A program made the position numbers and the translations under genes. Below the pieces are notes generated by a model. It was given only the letters and a program-made list of their open reading frames with translations. It was not told the DNA's origin and did not search any database. Positions 7,943 to 14,600 of a DNA stretch of 15,459 bases are shown in pieces. The stretch lies in assembly GCA_003523225.1 (NCBI GenBank), contig DPGK01000012.1:1-15459 (forward strand). The letters run 5' to 3'. The DNA comes from Clostridiales bacterium. Its GTDB lineage: Bacteria > Bacillota > Clostridia > Oscillospirales > CAG-272. How positions within the stretch are numbered: the stretch's first letter is position 1; each line of letters starts with the position of its first letter.

Positions 7943-8500
7943 ATGAAATTTGAAAAACAGCTTCAGGCGGTGAAAAATTTCTTTGTCAAGGTTGGAAAGC
8001 GGAATCTGATAATAGTGGGCGCTGTGGTGCTTATCGGCGCGGCGGTGGCGCTTAACTGGGCGTTCTTCAGCCGCGGAGGCGGAAAGGGAAGCGGAGATAC
8101 CACGACCCCGAGCGGCGAGCAGACGGGCGAGCCGGCGTCGGTGGGCAGTGCCGAGAGCTACTTTGCCGCCTCGCAGGTAAGCCGTCAGCGCGCAAGAGAC
8201 GAGGCGCGCGAGGTGCTTCAGGCGGTTATTGACGACGCCTCCGCCGACGAAGCCGCAAAGAGCGAGGCGCTTGCGGGTATTACGCAGATGGCAAAGGACA
8301 TGGAGGCGGAAGCCAACATTGAGACTCTTGTGGTGTCAAAGGGCTTTGAGCAGTGCGTGGCAGTTATCAGCAACGGCGCTGTAAATGTTGTGGTCAAGAG
8401 TCAGGGACTTACTGCCGCCGAGGTCGCTCAGATAAACACGATAGTTTACGAGCAGACCGGAATCTCGCCTGACAAGGTGGTAATAATAGAAAAGAGCTGA
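7943..8500 (+). CDS. spoIIIAH: Stage III sporulation protein AH
   Basis: A 185-residue single-pass membrane protein that, in B. subtilis, meets forespore SpoIIQ across the intermembrane space. Cytoplasmic basic N-terminus (1-20), membrane segment (about 21-42), Gly/Ser/Thr-rich linker (44-70), then the ring domain: a long helix (AESYFAASQVSRQRARDEAR, 70-89) and the C-terminal fold with VAVISNGAVNVVVKS (139-153) and ISPDKVVIIEKS (174-185). This YscJ/FliF-like end is the family signature. Two ATGs are possible. The one at 7943 is preferred because GGAGG ends eight bases upstream; the one at 7937 is only two bases away. No SpoIIQ gene is in this window. Confidence 0.95.
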   Translation: MKFEKQLQAVKNFFVKVGKRNLIIVGAVVLIGAAVALNWAFFSRGGGKGSGDTTTPSGEQTGEPASVGSAESYFAASQVSRQRARDEAREVLQAVIDDASADEAAKSEALAGITQMAKDMEAEANIETLVVSKGFEQCVAVISNGAVNVVVKSQGLTAAEVAQINTIVYEQTGISPDKVVIIEKS

Positions 8501-8513
8501 CGCGGACGGTAAA

Positions 8514-9722
8514 GTGAATATGAAAAAAAAGAATGCGGGCTTCGATCCGTCAGCCGACAGCGGACGGGCGGAATTTTGCGGCAGATGGCGTCCCGCGGCA
8601 GGCGCACCGCCGCTTTCATACTTTGCGGCGTCAAATTCAGGCTGCGGATTTGTAAGTTATTTTGATGAGATCTTCCGTGAGCGGTGTGATTTGCGGCTGA
8701 TCATTAAGGGCGGACCTGGCACAGGCAAATCGCGTATGCTTTTCGAGCTTGGCAAATGCGCCGAGGAGCTTGGCGCGCGGGTGGAATATTATTTTTGTTC
8801 CTCCGACCCGGATTCACTGGACGGTATAGTTGCCCGTATGCCGGATGGCAGGACTGCCGGTGCGCAGGACGCCACCGCGCCCCACGCAGAGGAAGCGTTG
8901 CTGCCGGGCGCGAGAGACTGTATCTTTGATCTCGGCGCTTTCTGGAATGCCGCACAGCTTCGCAGGGAGCGCGTTGAGATAGAGCGGCTGAATCTTGAAA
9001 AAAGCCGCGCGTGGCGGCAGGCTTTTGGCTGTCTTGCCGCCGCTCGGGAGCTTAAAGAGGCGGCTCTGGAGCTTGCTCGCGGAGTCATTGACTCAGACAG
9101 GCTGAAAAAGGCGGCTTATCGCGCCGCGCAGGACGCTCGCCGCCGTGCGTGCCGGACTGAAATTTCCTCTGCACTGCCGCTTCCTCCCGAAAAGCGCCTG
9201 CACAGCGCGCTGCATACGCCGCACCTGTCGCTCGGCATGAAGGGGGCTGTGTCGCTTGGCGGGATCGGCTACGGCGCGCGGGAGGTGTTCGTTATGTCCG
9301 ACGAGCTGCTTCCGGGGTCGGGTGAGCTTTTTGTCAGCGCGCTTGCCGAATGCGCCGGGAAGGAAGGTACTCGCTGCCGCGTATCTCCCGATCCGCTCTG
9401 TCCGTCATTTACCACGGCTTTTGCCTGCGGGGAAGTGTTTTTCACCGCCGAAAGAGGCGCAGTCCTGCCTGACGGCGCAGTTTGCCACCGGGTGGGAATG
9501 CGGCGCTTTATCGACCTGTCGGCACTGCGTAGCATGAATAATGATTATTCACGCTTATGCGAGCTGTCGGACAAGGCAGTGGGGGAGGCACTCCGCGCAA
9601 TGTCGCGCGCATCTCTTGCGCATTTTGCGCTTGAGGATATATATTCGACGGCAATGGATTTCGATGCCAAGGAGGCGGCGGTTCACCGGCTGTGCGAGGA
9701 CTTTTTTACCCCGCTTTTGTGA
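8514..9722 (+). CDS. Two-domain P-loop ATPase-like protein, second P-loop degenerate
   Basis: A 402-residue protein of unknown function. I recognise it as like a family of uncharacterised ATPases in spore-forming Firmicutes (I recall the PRK06851-type model). A perfect Walker A, GGPGTGKS (66-73), follows the strand LRLIIK. It is followed by EYYFCSSDPDSLDGI (91-105) and a TAPH motif (121-124), family hallmarks. Residues ~150-215 are highly charged and helical. The second half (about 257-345) parallels the first: EVFVMSDELLPGSGELFVSA aligns with the first strand and P-loop, but the GKS residues are absent, so only the N-terminal site should bind nucleotide. Start is GTG at 8514 or ATG at 8520; the ribosome binding site is weak either way. 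It begins 13 bases after spoIIIAH and shares its transcript, so a sporulation role is likely but unproven. Confidence 0.75.
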   Translation: MNMKKKNAGFDPSADSGRAEFCGRWRPAAGAPPLSYFAASNSGCGFVSYFDEIFRERCDLRLIIKGGPGTGKSRMLFELGKCAEELGARVEYYFCSSDPDSLDGIVARMPDGRTAGAQDATAPHAEEALLPGARDCIFDLGAFWNAAQLRRERVEIERLNLEKSRAWRQAFGCLAAARELKEAALELARGVIDSDRLKKAAYRAAQDARRRACRTEISSALPLPPEKRLHSALHTPHLSLGMKGAVSLGGIGYGAREVFVMSDELLPGSGELFVSALAECAGKEGTRCRVSPDPLCPSFTTAFACGEVFFTAERGAVLPDGAVCHRVGMRRFIDLSALRSMNNDYSRLCELSDKAVGEALRAMSRASLAHFALEDIYSTAMDFDAKEAAVHRLCEDFFTPLL

Positions 9723-9760
9723 GGGGCTTGTAAAATACGGACTTTTATGATAAAATAAAT

Positions 9761-9782
9761 GGGCATCACTTAAGTGATGCCC
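9761..9782. terminator. Bidirectional terminator between the spoIIIA unit and ackA
   Basis: GGGCATCACTTAAGTGATGCCC is a perfect 22-bp palindrome. It is followed on the plus strand by CTTTGGCGTTT and on the minus strand by ATTTATTTTA, so it can end both converging transcripts. It lies 38 bases after the P-loop protein gene and 31 bases beyond the ackA stop codon. Confidence 0.85.
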
Positions 9783-9813
9783 CTTTGGCGTTTATGTAAT
9801 TTGCGGATGACCG

Positions 9814-11049
9814 TTATTTTGCAAGCGAGTTTACAATGCTTTCGGTGTCGCGGGCAATGACAAGCTCCTCGTCGGTCGGAATGACGTATACAGGAACTTT
9901 GGAGTCATCGGCGGAGATCTTTACGATGTTGGGCTGACGCAGTGTGCGGTCATTTACCTCATCGTTCAGCTTAATGCCAAAGAAGTCCATATCCTCGCAT
10001 ACTATCTTGCGCAGACGGGGATTGTTCTCGCCGAGTCCGGCGGTGAATACCAGCGCGTCAAGTCCGTTCATCAGCGCAGTGTACGCGCCTATGTATTCCT
10101 TCAGCTCGTGCTTGAGCATATTTACGGCAAGGTTTGAAAGCTCGTAGTTCGGGTCGGAAGGACCGTGGGCAATTGCATTTTCAAGGTCGCGCGAGTCGGA
10201 GGAGAAGCCCTTGGTAAGTCCGATATATCCGCATTTCTTATTCATAAAGGCGGATACCTCGGCGGGGGACATATTCTCCTTCTCCATGATGTACGGGACG
10301 ATCGCGGGGTCGATGTTGCCGCAGCGGGTTCCCATCAGCACTCCGGCAAGAGGGGTAAAGCCCATTGAGGTATCAATTACCTTTCCGTCCTTAACGGCGG
10401 ATATGGAGGAGCCGTTGCCTATGTGGCAGGTGATTATCTTGGTTCCCTCAGCCTTGCCGCCGAGCAGACGTATCATTTCGCCGGAAACATAGCGGTGAGA
10501 TGTGCCGTGCGCGCCGTAGCGGCGTATGTGGTATTTCTCATACATTTCATACGGCAGAGCGTACATATACGCCTCGGGCTCCATCGTCTGATGGAAAGCG
10601 GTATCAAAAACCAGTACCTGAGGTACCCCGGGCATTACGGACAGGCAGCCGCGGATACCCTGAAGGTGCGCGCCGGTGTGCAGCGGGGCAAAGTCATGGC
10701 AAAGCTCAAGCTTTGACATTACATCGTCACTGAGCAGGACCGATTCGGAAAAATAAAATCCGCCGTGAACTATGCGGTGTCCGACAGCTTCGATCTCGGA
10801 CATATCGGCGATAACTCCGGTCTCGGGGTCTGTGAGTGCGCTAATAACTATGCGCACGGCGTCGGTATGCGTAGGTATCTTCATTTCAGTCTGTGTGCGT
10901 GTGCCCTTCACAAGATTCTTGTGATCCAGCACGCCCATCTCGTCGCCGATGCGCTCGCAGATCCCCTTTGCCTTTACGGTGTAGTCAGAGGTGTCAAAGA
11001 GCTGATATTTGAGGGAGCTTGAGCCGGCGTTTACGACCAGTACATTCAT
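9814..11049 (-). CDS. ackA: Acetate kinase
   Basis: A 411-residue cytoplasmic enzyme interconverting acetyl phosphate + ADP with acetate + ATP, the substrate-level phosphorylation step of acetate-forming fermentation. N-terminal signature VLVVNAGSSSLKYQLFD (3-19). Catalytic positions known from Methanosarcina AckA are all present: N7, R92 (VGHRIVHGG), D149 (VFDTAFHQT), H181 (GAHGTSH), R242 (MGTRCG) and the glutamate in TDEE (392-395). GNGSS (211-215) and FTAGLGEN (335-342) form the nucleotide site. Start: ATG at 11049 with AAAGGA about nine bases upstream. It has its own promoter (11098-11126) and ends at the 9761-9782 palindrome. No phosphotransacetylase gene (pta) is adjacent on either side, so acetyl phosphate must come from a gene elsewhere. 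Confidence 0.97.
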   Translation of the reverse strand: MNVLVVNAGSSSLKYQLFDTSDYTVKAKGICERIGDEMGVLDHKNLVKGTRTQTEMKIPTHTDAVRIVISALTDPETGVIADMSEIEAVGHRIVHGGFYFSESVLLSDDVMSKLELCHDFAPLHTGAHLQGIRGCLSVMPGVPQVLVFDTAFHQTMEPEAYMYALPYEMYEKYHIRRYGAHGTSHRYVSGEMIRLLGGKAEGTKIITCHIGNGSSISAVKDGKVIDTSMGFTPLAGVLMGTRCGNIDPAIVPYIMEKENMSPAEVSAFMNKKCGYIGLTKGFSSDSRDLENAIAHGPSDPNYELSNLAVNMLKHELKEYIGAYTALMNGLDALVFTAGLGENNPRLRKIVCEDMDFFGIKLNDEVNDRTLRQPNIVKISADDSKVPVYVIPTDEELVIARDTESIVNSLAK

Positions 11050-11097
11050 TTTGTGTTATCCTTTCTGAGGGTGGTTATTATTCCTTTTCAATAGATT

Positions 11098-11126
11098 ATT
11101 ATACAACTCCGCGCCTGCAATTTCAA
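11098..11126 (-). promoter_or_regulatory. Sigma-A promoter of ackA
   Basis: On the minus strand: -35 TTGAAA (11121-11126), a 17-bp spacer, then a perfect -10 TATAAT (11098-11103). The -10 box is about 50 bases upstream of the ackA ATG. It fires away from tmcAL. Confidence 0.87.
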
Positions 11127-11194
11127 TAGCAAACCTTAAAAAATGAGCAAAAAAAGAGCCGTGATGTGCTTATCGAGGTGAAAAAAGAGGAAAA

Positions 11195-12409
11195 ATGAAA
11201 ACGACCGGAATAATCTGTGAGTACAATCCGATGCACCGCGGTCACGAAAAAATGATAAAGCTGCTGCGCGGCGGCGGCACCGGAACGGTGGTCTGCCTTA
11301 TGAGCGGGAATTTCGTTCAGCGCGGCGAGCCTGCCATAATTGATAAATACGACCGCGCGGCGGCGGCGGTGAGGTCGGGGGCTGATCTTGTGCTTGAGCT
11401 GCCGTTCCCGTGGTCGTCGGGCAGTGCGAGATATTTTGCCGAGGCGGGTGTGTTTATTCTTGACGCGATAGGCGTAAGGAATATTGCCTTCGGTTCGGAA
11501 AGCGCCGACGTCGGGCTGCTTCGCGCGGCGGCGGAAATATCGGCAGGGGAGAATTACACCGGATTTTTCAGTGAAAAAGCGGAGGAAAACGAGGGCTTTG
11601 CATCCGGCTATTTTGCCGCTCTTAACGAAAAGCTCGCCCTGATGTCTGGCGGACGTCTTTTGCCGAATGACATTCTGGGGCTTGAGTATATGCGCGCCTC
11701 CCTTGTGCTTGATACGGATACCGAATTTACGGTAATAAAGCGCGAGGGGGCGGGATATCACGATACCGACGCGCTTACGTGTCTGCCGTCATCCACCGCT
11801 CTGCGCGCCGCAGTACGCCGCGGGGAGCTGCCTCCGGGACTTACCGACGCGTCGGCGGATATTCTCAGGTCGGCTGTTTCGGACGGCATCGCGCCTGCCA
11901 GCCTTGATGCGTTAGGTCAGACGGTGCTTTACCGCTTCCGGTCGTGGGAGGAAAGTGAGCTTGCGGAATTTGCCGAGTGCGGCGGCGGAGTGTCGGGAAG
12001 GCTTTGCCGTGCGGCGCGGGAGAATGGTACGCTTGAGGGTATGCTCTCGGCGGCGGCAACGAAAAAATATACCGATTCAAGGCTGCGCCGCGCAGTGATA
12101 TTCGCTATGACAAAAACCGTGCGCGCCGATCTGCTTGCCAGACCCGCATATACCTCGGTGCTTGCCTCAAATGAAAGGGGAAGGGAATTTCTGTCGGCGG
12201 TGCGCAAAACCGCGCGCATCCCGATACTGACGCGTCCCGCGGAGGCGCTTCGCTTTGAAAAGGATATATCGGAGAACGCGGGTAACGCCGCGCGGCAGAC
12301 CGGGCTTATGCTCGCAAGCGAGGCACTTTACGCGCTTTCACTGCCTGATCCGCGTCCTGCAGGAGAATTTCTGCGCCGAACTCCGCTGTGTTTACAAAAT
12401 AGTGATTGA
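11195..12409 (+). CDS. tmcAL: tRNA(Met) cytidine acetate ligase (YlbM/TmcAL)
   Basis: A 404-residue nucleotidyltransferase-fold enzyme. B. subtilis TmcAL (formerly YlbM) activates acetate with ATP and acetylates the wobble cytidine (C34) of elongator tRNA-Met, giving ac4C. The N-terminus has GIICEYNPMHRGH with the HxGH-type nucleotide motif (13-19 region). It continues with SGNFVQRGEPAIIDKYDRA, GADLVLELPFPWSSGSA and IAFGSESAD, all strongly conserved family stretches. Further on are EGAGYHDTDA and PSSTALRAAVRRGE, corresponding to the usual SATAIR region. Length matches the family (~400-415). Start: ATG at 11195 with GAGG four to five bases upstream. It diverges from ackA. Its stop codon overlaps the -35 box of the next transcription unit. 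Confidence 0.94.
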   Translation: MKTTGIICEYNPMHRGHEKMIKLLRGGGTGTVVCLMSGNFVQRGEPAIIDKYDRAAAAVRSGADLVLELPFPWSSGSARYFAEAGVFILDAIGVRNIAFGSESADVGLLRAAAEISAGENYTGFFSEKAEENEGFASGYFAALNEKLALMSGGRLLPNDILGLEYMRASLVLDTDTEFTVIKREGAGYHDTDALTCLPSSTALRAAVRRGELPPGLTDASADILRSAVSDGIAPASLDALGQTVLYRFRSWEESELAEFAECGGGVSGRLCRAARENGTLEGMLSAAATKKYTDSRLRRAVIFAMTKTVRADLLARPAYTSVLASNERGREFLSAVRKTARIPILTRPAEALRFEKDISENAGNAARQTGLMLASEALYALSLPDPRPAGEFLRRTPLCLQNSD

Positions 12410-12434
12410 CTTGTTCCATATTGTATGATAAAAT
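12406..12434 (+). promoter_or_regulatory. Sigma-A promoter for the 12475-14031 unit
   Basis: -35 TTGACT (12406-12411), a 17-bp spacer, -10 TAAAAT (12429-12434). The -35 overlaps the TGA stop of tmcAL. Transcription would start near 12441, about 34 bases before the next ATG. Confidence 0.8.
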
Positions 12435-12474
12435 AAAATGATAAAAAATATTTATGTATATTCAGGAGGTAACA

Positions 12475-12777
12475 ATGGCTGATAATACCGAAACCCGTGA
12501 GCAGGTCAGCGGAAAATATCTGCGCTATATGAACCGTCCGCTGGTAAGAGAGGGCAATACCATCTGTTACGGCGACATGAGCGACAAGTGCTTTCTTATC
12601 CTTGAGATAATGTCCTACAAAACCGAAAACGGCAGAGAGCTGCCGGACAAAATTTTCATTCAGGTGGTTGAGTCCGCCAATCCTTCAAAAATAGTCAAGC
12701 AGGGCGAAAAATCCGGGCTGTCCGCAGCGCTAAATATGGGTATGATCTGGCTTGACCGAGCCAACAAAAGCGCCTGA
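12475..12777 (+). CDS. Small conserved-looking cytosolic protein, function unknown
   Basis: A 100-residue soluble protein with no signal peptide or membrane segment. I recall similar unnamed proteins in Clostridia but cannot assign a domain. Visible features are a polar N-terminus, KYLRYMNRPLVREGNTICYGDMSDK (24-48), a beta-like core LILEIMSYKT (51-60) and DKIFIQVVES (67-76), then a C-terminal segment with KIVKQGEKSGLSAALNMG and MIWLDRA. The layout suggests a small beta-sheet domain with a C-terminal helix. Start: ATG at 12475 with AGGAGG five bases upstream, among the strongest ribosome binding sites here; an in-frame ATG at 12454 lacks one. With its consensus promoter this suggests strong expression in growing cells. 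The DUF3048 lipoprotein gene follows after 33 bases. Confidence 0.85.
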   Translation: MADNTETREQVSGKYLRYMNRPLVREGNTICYGDMSDKCFLILEIMSYKTENGRELPDKIFIQVVESANPSKIVKQGEKSGLSAALNMGMIWLDRANKSA

Positions 12778-12790
12778 GCCGAGTCTCGGC
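12778..12790 (+). other. Intercistronic hairpin GCCGAGTCTCGGC
   Basis: This 13-base odd-centred palindrome begins directly after the stop codon of the 100-residue protein and ends 10 bases before the GGTGA ribosome binding site of the next gene. It folds as GCCGA/TCGGC with a GTC loop. No T-run follows, so it is not a normal terminator. It may stabilise the upstream message or tune translation of the downstream gene. Confidence 0.4.
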
Positions 12791-12810
12791 GTCACACGTC
12801 GGTGAACAAA

Positions 12811-14031
12811 ATGTCAAAAGGCAAAAAAACACTTATTTTAATCTCAGCCGTGCTGCTGCTTTCCCTTATGCTTTCCTCCTGCAACCTTTTCGGTCCGGGG
12901 GATCAGACTACGGGCGGCGATTCGACTGACGGCACGCTGCCGTATTCCGAAACGTCATCCGCGCCAGACAGTAGCAACACCACCGCTCCCGACACCGATG
13001 AGACAACGTCTCCCGAAACCGGAGTATCTACCGTCACCTCACCGGTGGATACGACCGGTGAGGTGACGACGGAGCCGGTGCCGGTACAGACCTACCTTAA
13101 TCCACTGACGGGTCTTGAGGTGGAAAAGGATCTGCGCCGCGTAATACCGATATCAATCGTGCTTGACAACCTCAGCCTTGCAGTACCGCAGTCGGGCATT
13201 TCAAGGGCGGATATAGTTATCGAGGTGCTTGCCGAAGGTGGTATCACAAGGCTTATTATGATCACCAACGACTACGGCGGAAGCGAGGTTTACGGCCCGG
13301 TGCGTTCAACGCGCCATTACATGGTCAGTCTTTCGCAGGCTTTCGGTACGCTGATGGTCGGCGCGGGAGGAAGCCCGCTGGGTTACACAATGATACAGTC
13401 GCTGGGACTGCCGTATCTTGACGGGGTCAACGACCCGTATTCCGGTCTGGGATTTTACCGCGATCCTTTAAGGCTTGAATCTTCCGATGCTTCGCATTCG
13501 CTTATGACGAACGGCGAGCGGATACTTAAGCTCGCGGCAAAGCATGACTGGACTACCACGACCTCGTCCGACATCCGCACTGTCTTCAACTTCGGCGGCG
13601 GACAGCGTTATACCGGGGTTGCGACGCACGTGTGCATACCGTATTCGTCGTCTCAGTATGTTCAGATGATATACAGCCCGACGACCAATACCTATTACCG
13701 CTATCAGCTGGGCGACCGCGCTCATATCGACGCCGAAAACGGCGAGCAGTTGAATTTCACGAATGTGTTTATTCTGTTTGCGGAGACCGAGTCTATTCCC
13801 GATGACACCGAGGGCAGACTTGACGTTGTCACCACCGGAGAGGGAAGCGGCTACTACATAAGCGACGGCAGCTATATGCCTATCAGGTGGTCGCGCATAG
13901 GCGATACCTCATCCTTTATTTTCACTGACGAAAGCGGATCCGTGATTTCAGTAAACAAGGGAAAAACATTTATTTCGGTAGCCCCAAAGTGGATAGAAGG
14001 ACAGGTCGAGCTGAACTATAAGGCTGATTGA
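12811..14031 (+). CDS. DUF3048 (YerB-like) lipoprotein
   Basis: A 406-residue predicted lipoprotein of the YerB/DUF3048 family, anchored outside the membrane; its biochemical role is not established. The signal is MSKGKK, a hydrophobic run (7-20) and the lipobox LSSC with C24. Residues ~30-95 form a Thr/Ser/Asp/Pro-rich spacer. The DUF3048 core starts at YLNPLTGLEVEKDLRR (95-110) and includes IPISIVLDN, QSGISRADIVIEVLAEGG, GPVRSTRHYM and a C-terminal part with FNFGGGQRYTG, NTYYRYQLGD and NVFILFAE. The frame opens at a GTG at 12802. ATG at 12811 is chosen because GGTGA lies five bases upstream and it gives a compact signal peptide. It is cotranscribed with the 12475 gene and followed by a terminator. 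An unusually perfect inverted repeat lies in its spacer region. Confidence 0.92.
   Translation: MSKGKKTLILISAVLLLSLMLSSCNLFGPGDQTTGGDSTDGTLPYSETSSAPDSSNTTAPDTDETTSPETGVSTVTSPVDTTGEVTTEPVPVQTYLNPLTGLEVEKDLRRVIPISIVLDNLSLAVPQSGISRADIVIEVLAEGGITRLIMITNDYGGSEVYGPVRSTRHYMVSLSQAFGTLMVGAGGSPLGYTMIQSLGLPYLDGVNDPYSGLGFYRDPLRLESSDASHSLMTNGERILKLAAKHDWTTTTSSDIRTVFNFGGGQRYTGVATHVCIPYSSSQYVQMIYSPTTNTYYRYQLGDRAHIDAENGEQLNFTNVFILFAETESIPDDTEGRLDVVTTGEGSGYYISDGSYMPIRWSRIGDTSSFIFTDESGSVISVNKGKTFISVAPKWIEGQVELNYKAD
13032..13068. repeat. Perfect 15-bp inverted repeat inside the lipoprotein gene
   Basis: CGTCACCTCACCGGT (13032-13046) is matched exactly by its reverse complement at 13054-13068, with a 7-base loop. 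It encodes part of the Thr/Val-rich spacer (around TVTSPVDTTGEVT). No U-run follows, so it is not a usual terminator, but the RNA hairpin would be very stable. Confidence 0.85.
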
Positions 14032-14041
14032 ACATTAAAAA

Positions 14042-14091
14042 TACACCTCGGCTTTTGCATCGTAAAGACGCATCAGTCGGGGTGTGTTTTT
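14042..14091 (+). terminator. Rho-independent terminator after the DUF3048 gene
   Basis: ACACCTCGG (14043-14051) pairs with TCGGGGTGT (14077-14085), with two G-T wobbles. The inner part can fold a second small stem (GCATC/GACGC with one mismatch). A TTTTT run follows directly at 14087-14091. It begins about 11 bases after the lipoprotein stop codon. Confidence 0.85.
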
Positions 14092-14335
14092 GATGTTTGT
14101 TACATAGCTGCCCTGTCAGAATATCGCCCGGCAGTCTGATGTGAGCTTTATTTCGGATCTTATATATACCGCCGCAACTTTTTTGCGATAATATCGCCGT
14201 CCGGCTTTATTGTAAAGATAACAATTCCGGAAAATCGCATAAACGTGGGGTTGCATGATCAGTCTGTTCGCGGGAAGCACACCAATGCAAAGATAAAAAA
14301 TTCGGTGAAAAACTGCAAAAAATCAGCAAATTCTC
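14092..14335. other. Intergenic stretch without a recognised gene
   Basis: Between the DUF3048 terminator and the tRNA promoter I find no supported reading frame with a ribosome binding site. The only structure noted is the 13-bp palindrome GCGATAATATCGC at 14185-14197. Composition is more AT-rich than the coding regions. No riboswitch or other RNA was recognised. A minus-strand frame at 14207-14473 is rejected because it runs through the tRNA. Confidence 0.6.
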
Positions 14336-14364
14336 TTGACTTGCCGCGCAATATGTGATATAAT
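14336..14364 (+). promoter_or_regulatory. Sigma-A promoter of tRNA-Pro
   Basis: -35 TTGACT (14336-14341), a 17-bp spacer, and a perfect -10 TATAAT (14359-14364). The tRNA begins 51 bases further on. Confidence 0.9.
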
Positions 14365-14415
14365 AACTGAGCGCTTGGGAAAGACGATGCTTTTCCGGAC
14401 GAATTGAATAGGTAT

Positions 14416-14491
14416 CTGGGTGTGGCGCAGTTGGTAGCGCGCTACCTTGGGGTGGTAGAGGCCGCACGTTCAAGTCGTGTCACTCAGACCA
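14416..14491 (+). tRNA. tRNA-Pro (anticodon GGG)
   Basis: A 76-base cloverleaf including an encoded CCA. Acceptor CTGGGTG pairs with CACTCAG (one G-T wobble), then discriminator A and CCA (14489-14491). D stem GCGC/GCGC with loop AGTTGGTA. Anticodon stem CTACC/GGTAG with loop TTGGGGT, anticodon GGG, reading CCC and CCU proline codons. Variable loop AGGCC. T stem GCACG/CGTGT with loop TTCAAGT. All invariant positions expected of a working tRNA are present, so the gene is intact despite the adjoining mobile DNA. Its 3' end appears to be the attachment site of the element that follows. Confidence 0.96.
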
Positions 14492-14512
14492 GCATTTTTA
14501 ACGAAATGCACA

Positions 14513-14551
14513 AAAAATCGAGCTGAATCGAAAGATTTTGGCTCGATTTTT
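14513..14551 (+). terminator. Terminator after tRNA-Pro
   Basis: AAAAATCGAGC (14513-14523) pairs perfectly with GCTCGATTTTT (14541-14551). Inside the loop AATC and GATT form a second stem capped by a GAAA tetraloop. The T-run is part of the 3' arm. It starts 21 bases after the tRNA CCA. If the attachment core ends with the tRNA, this terminator was brought in by the element. Confidence 0.85.
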
Positions 14552-14600
14552 GTTTATTCTGCCAATTTCTATTCGCCTCTACCATTCCTTGAATGGCTTG

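Noticed and set aside
11123..11761. Minus-strand open frame of 212 codons inside tmcAL
   Set aside because: It is antisense to conserved TmcAL motifs and its sequence is arginine/histidine-rich without recognisable features, typical of a shadow frame.
14207..14473. Minus-strand 88-codon frame
   Set aside because: It would overlap the tRNA-Pro promoter and most of the tRNA, with no ribosome binding site or family similarity.
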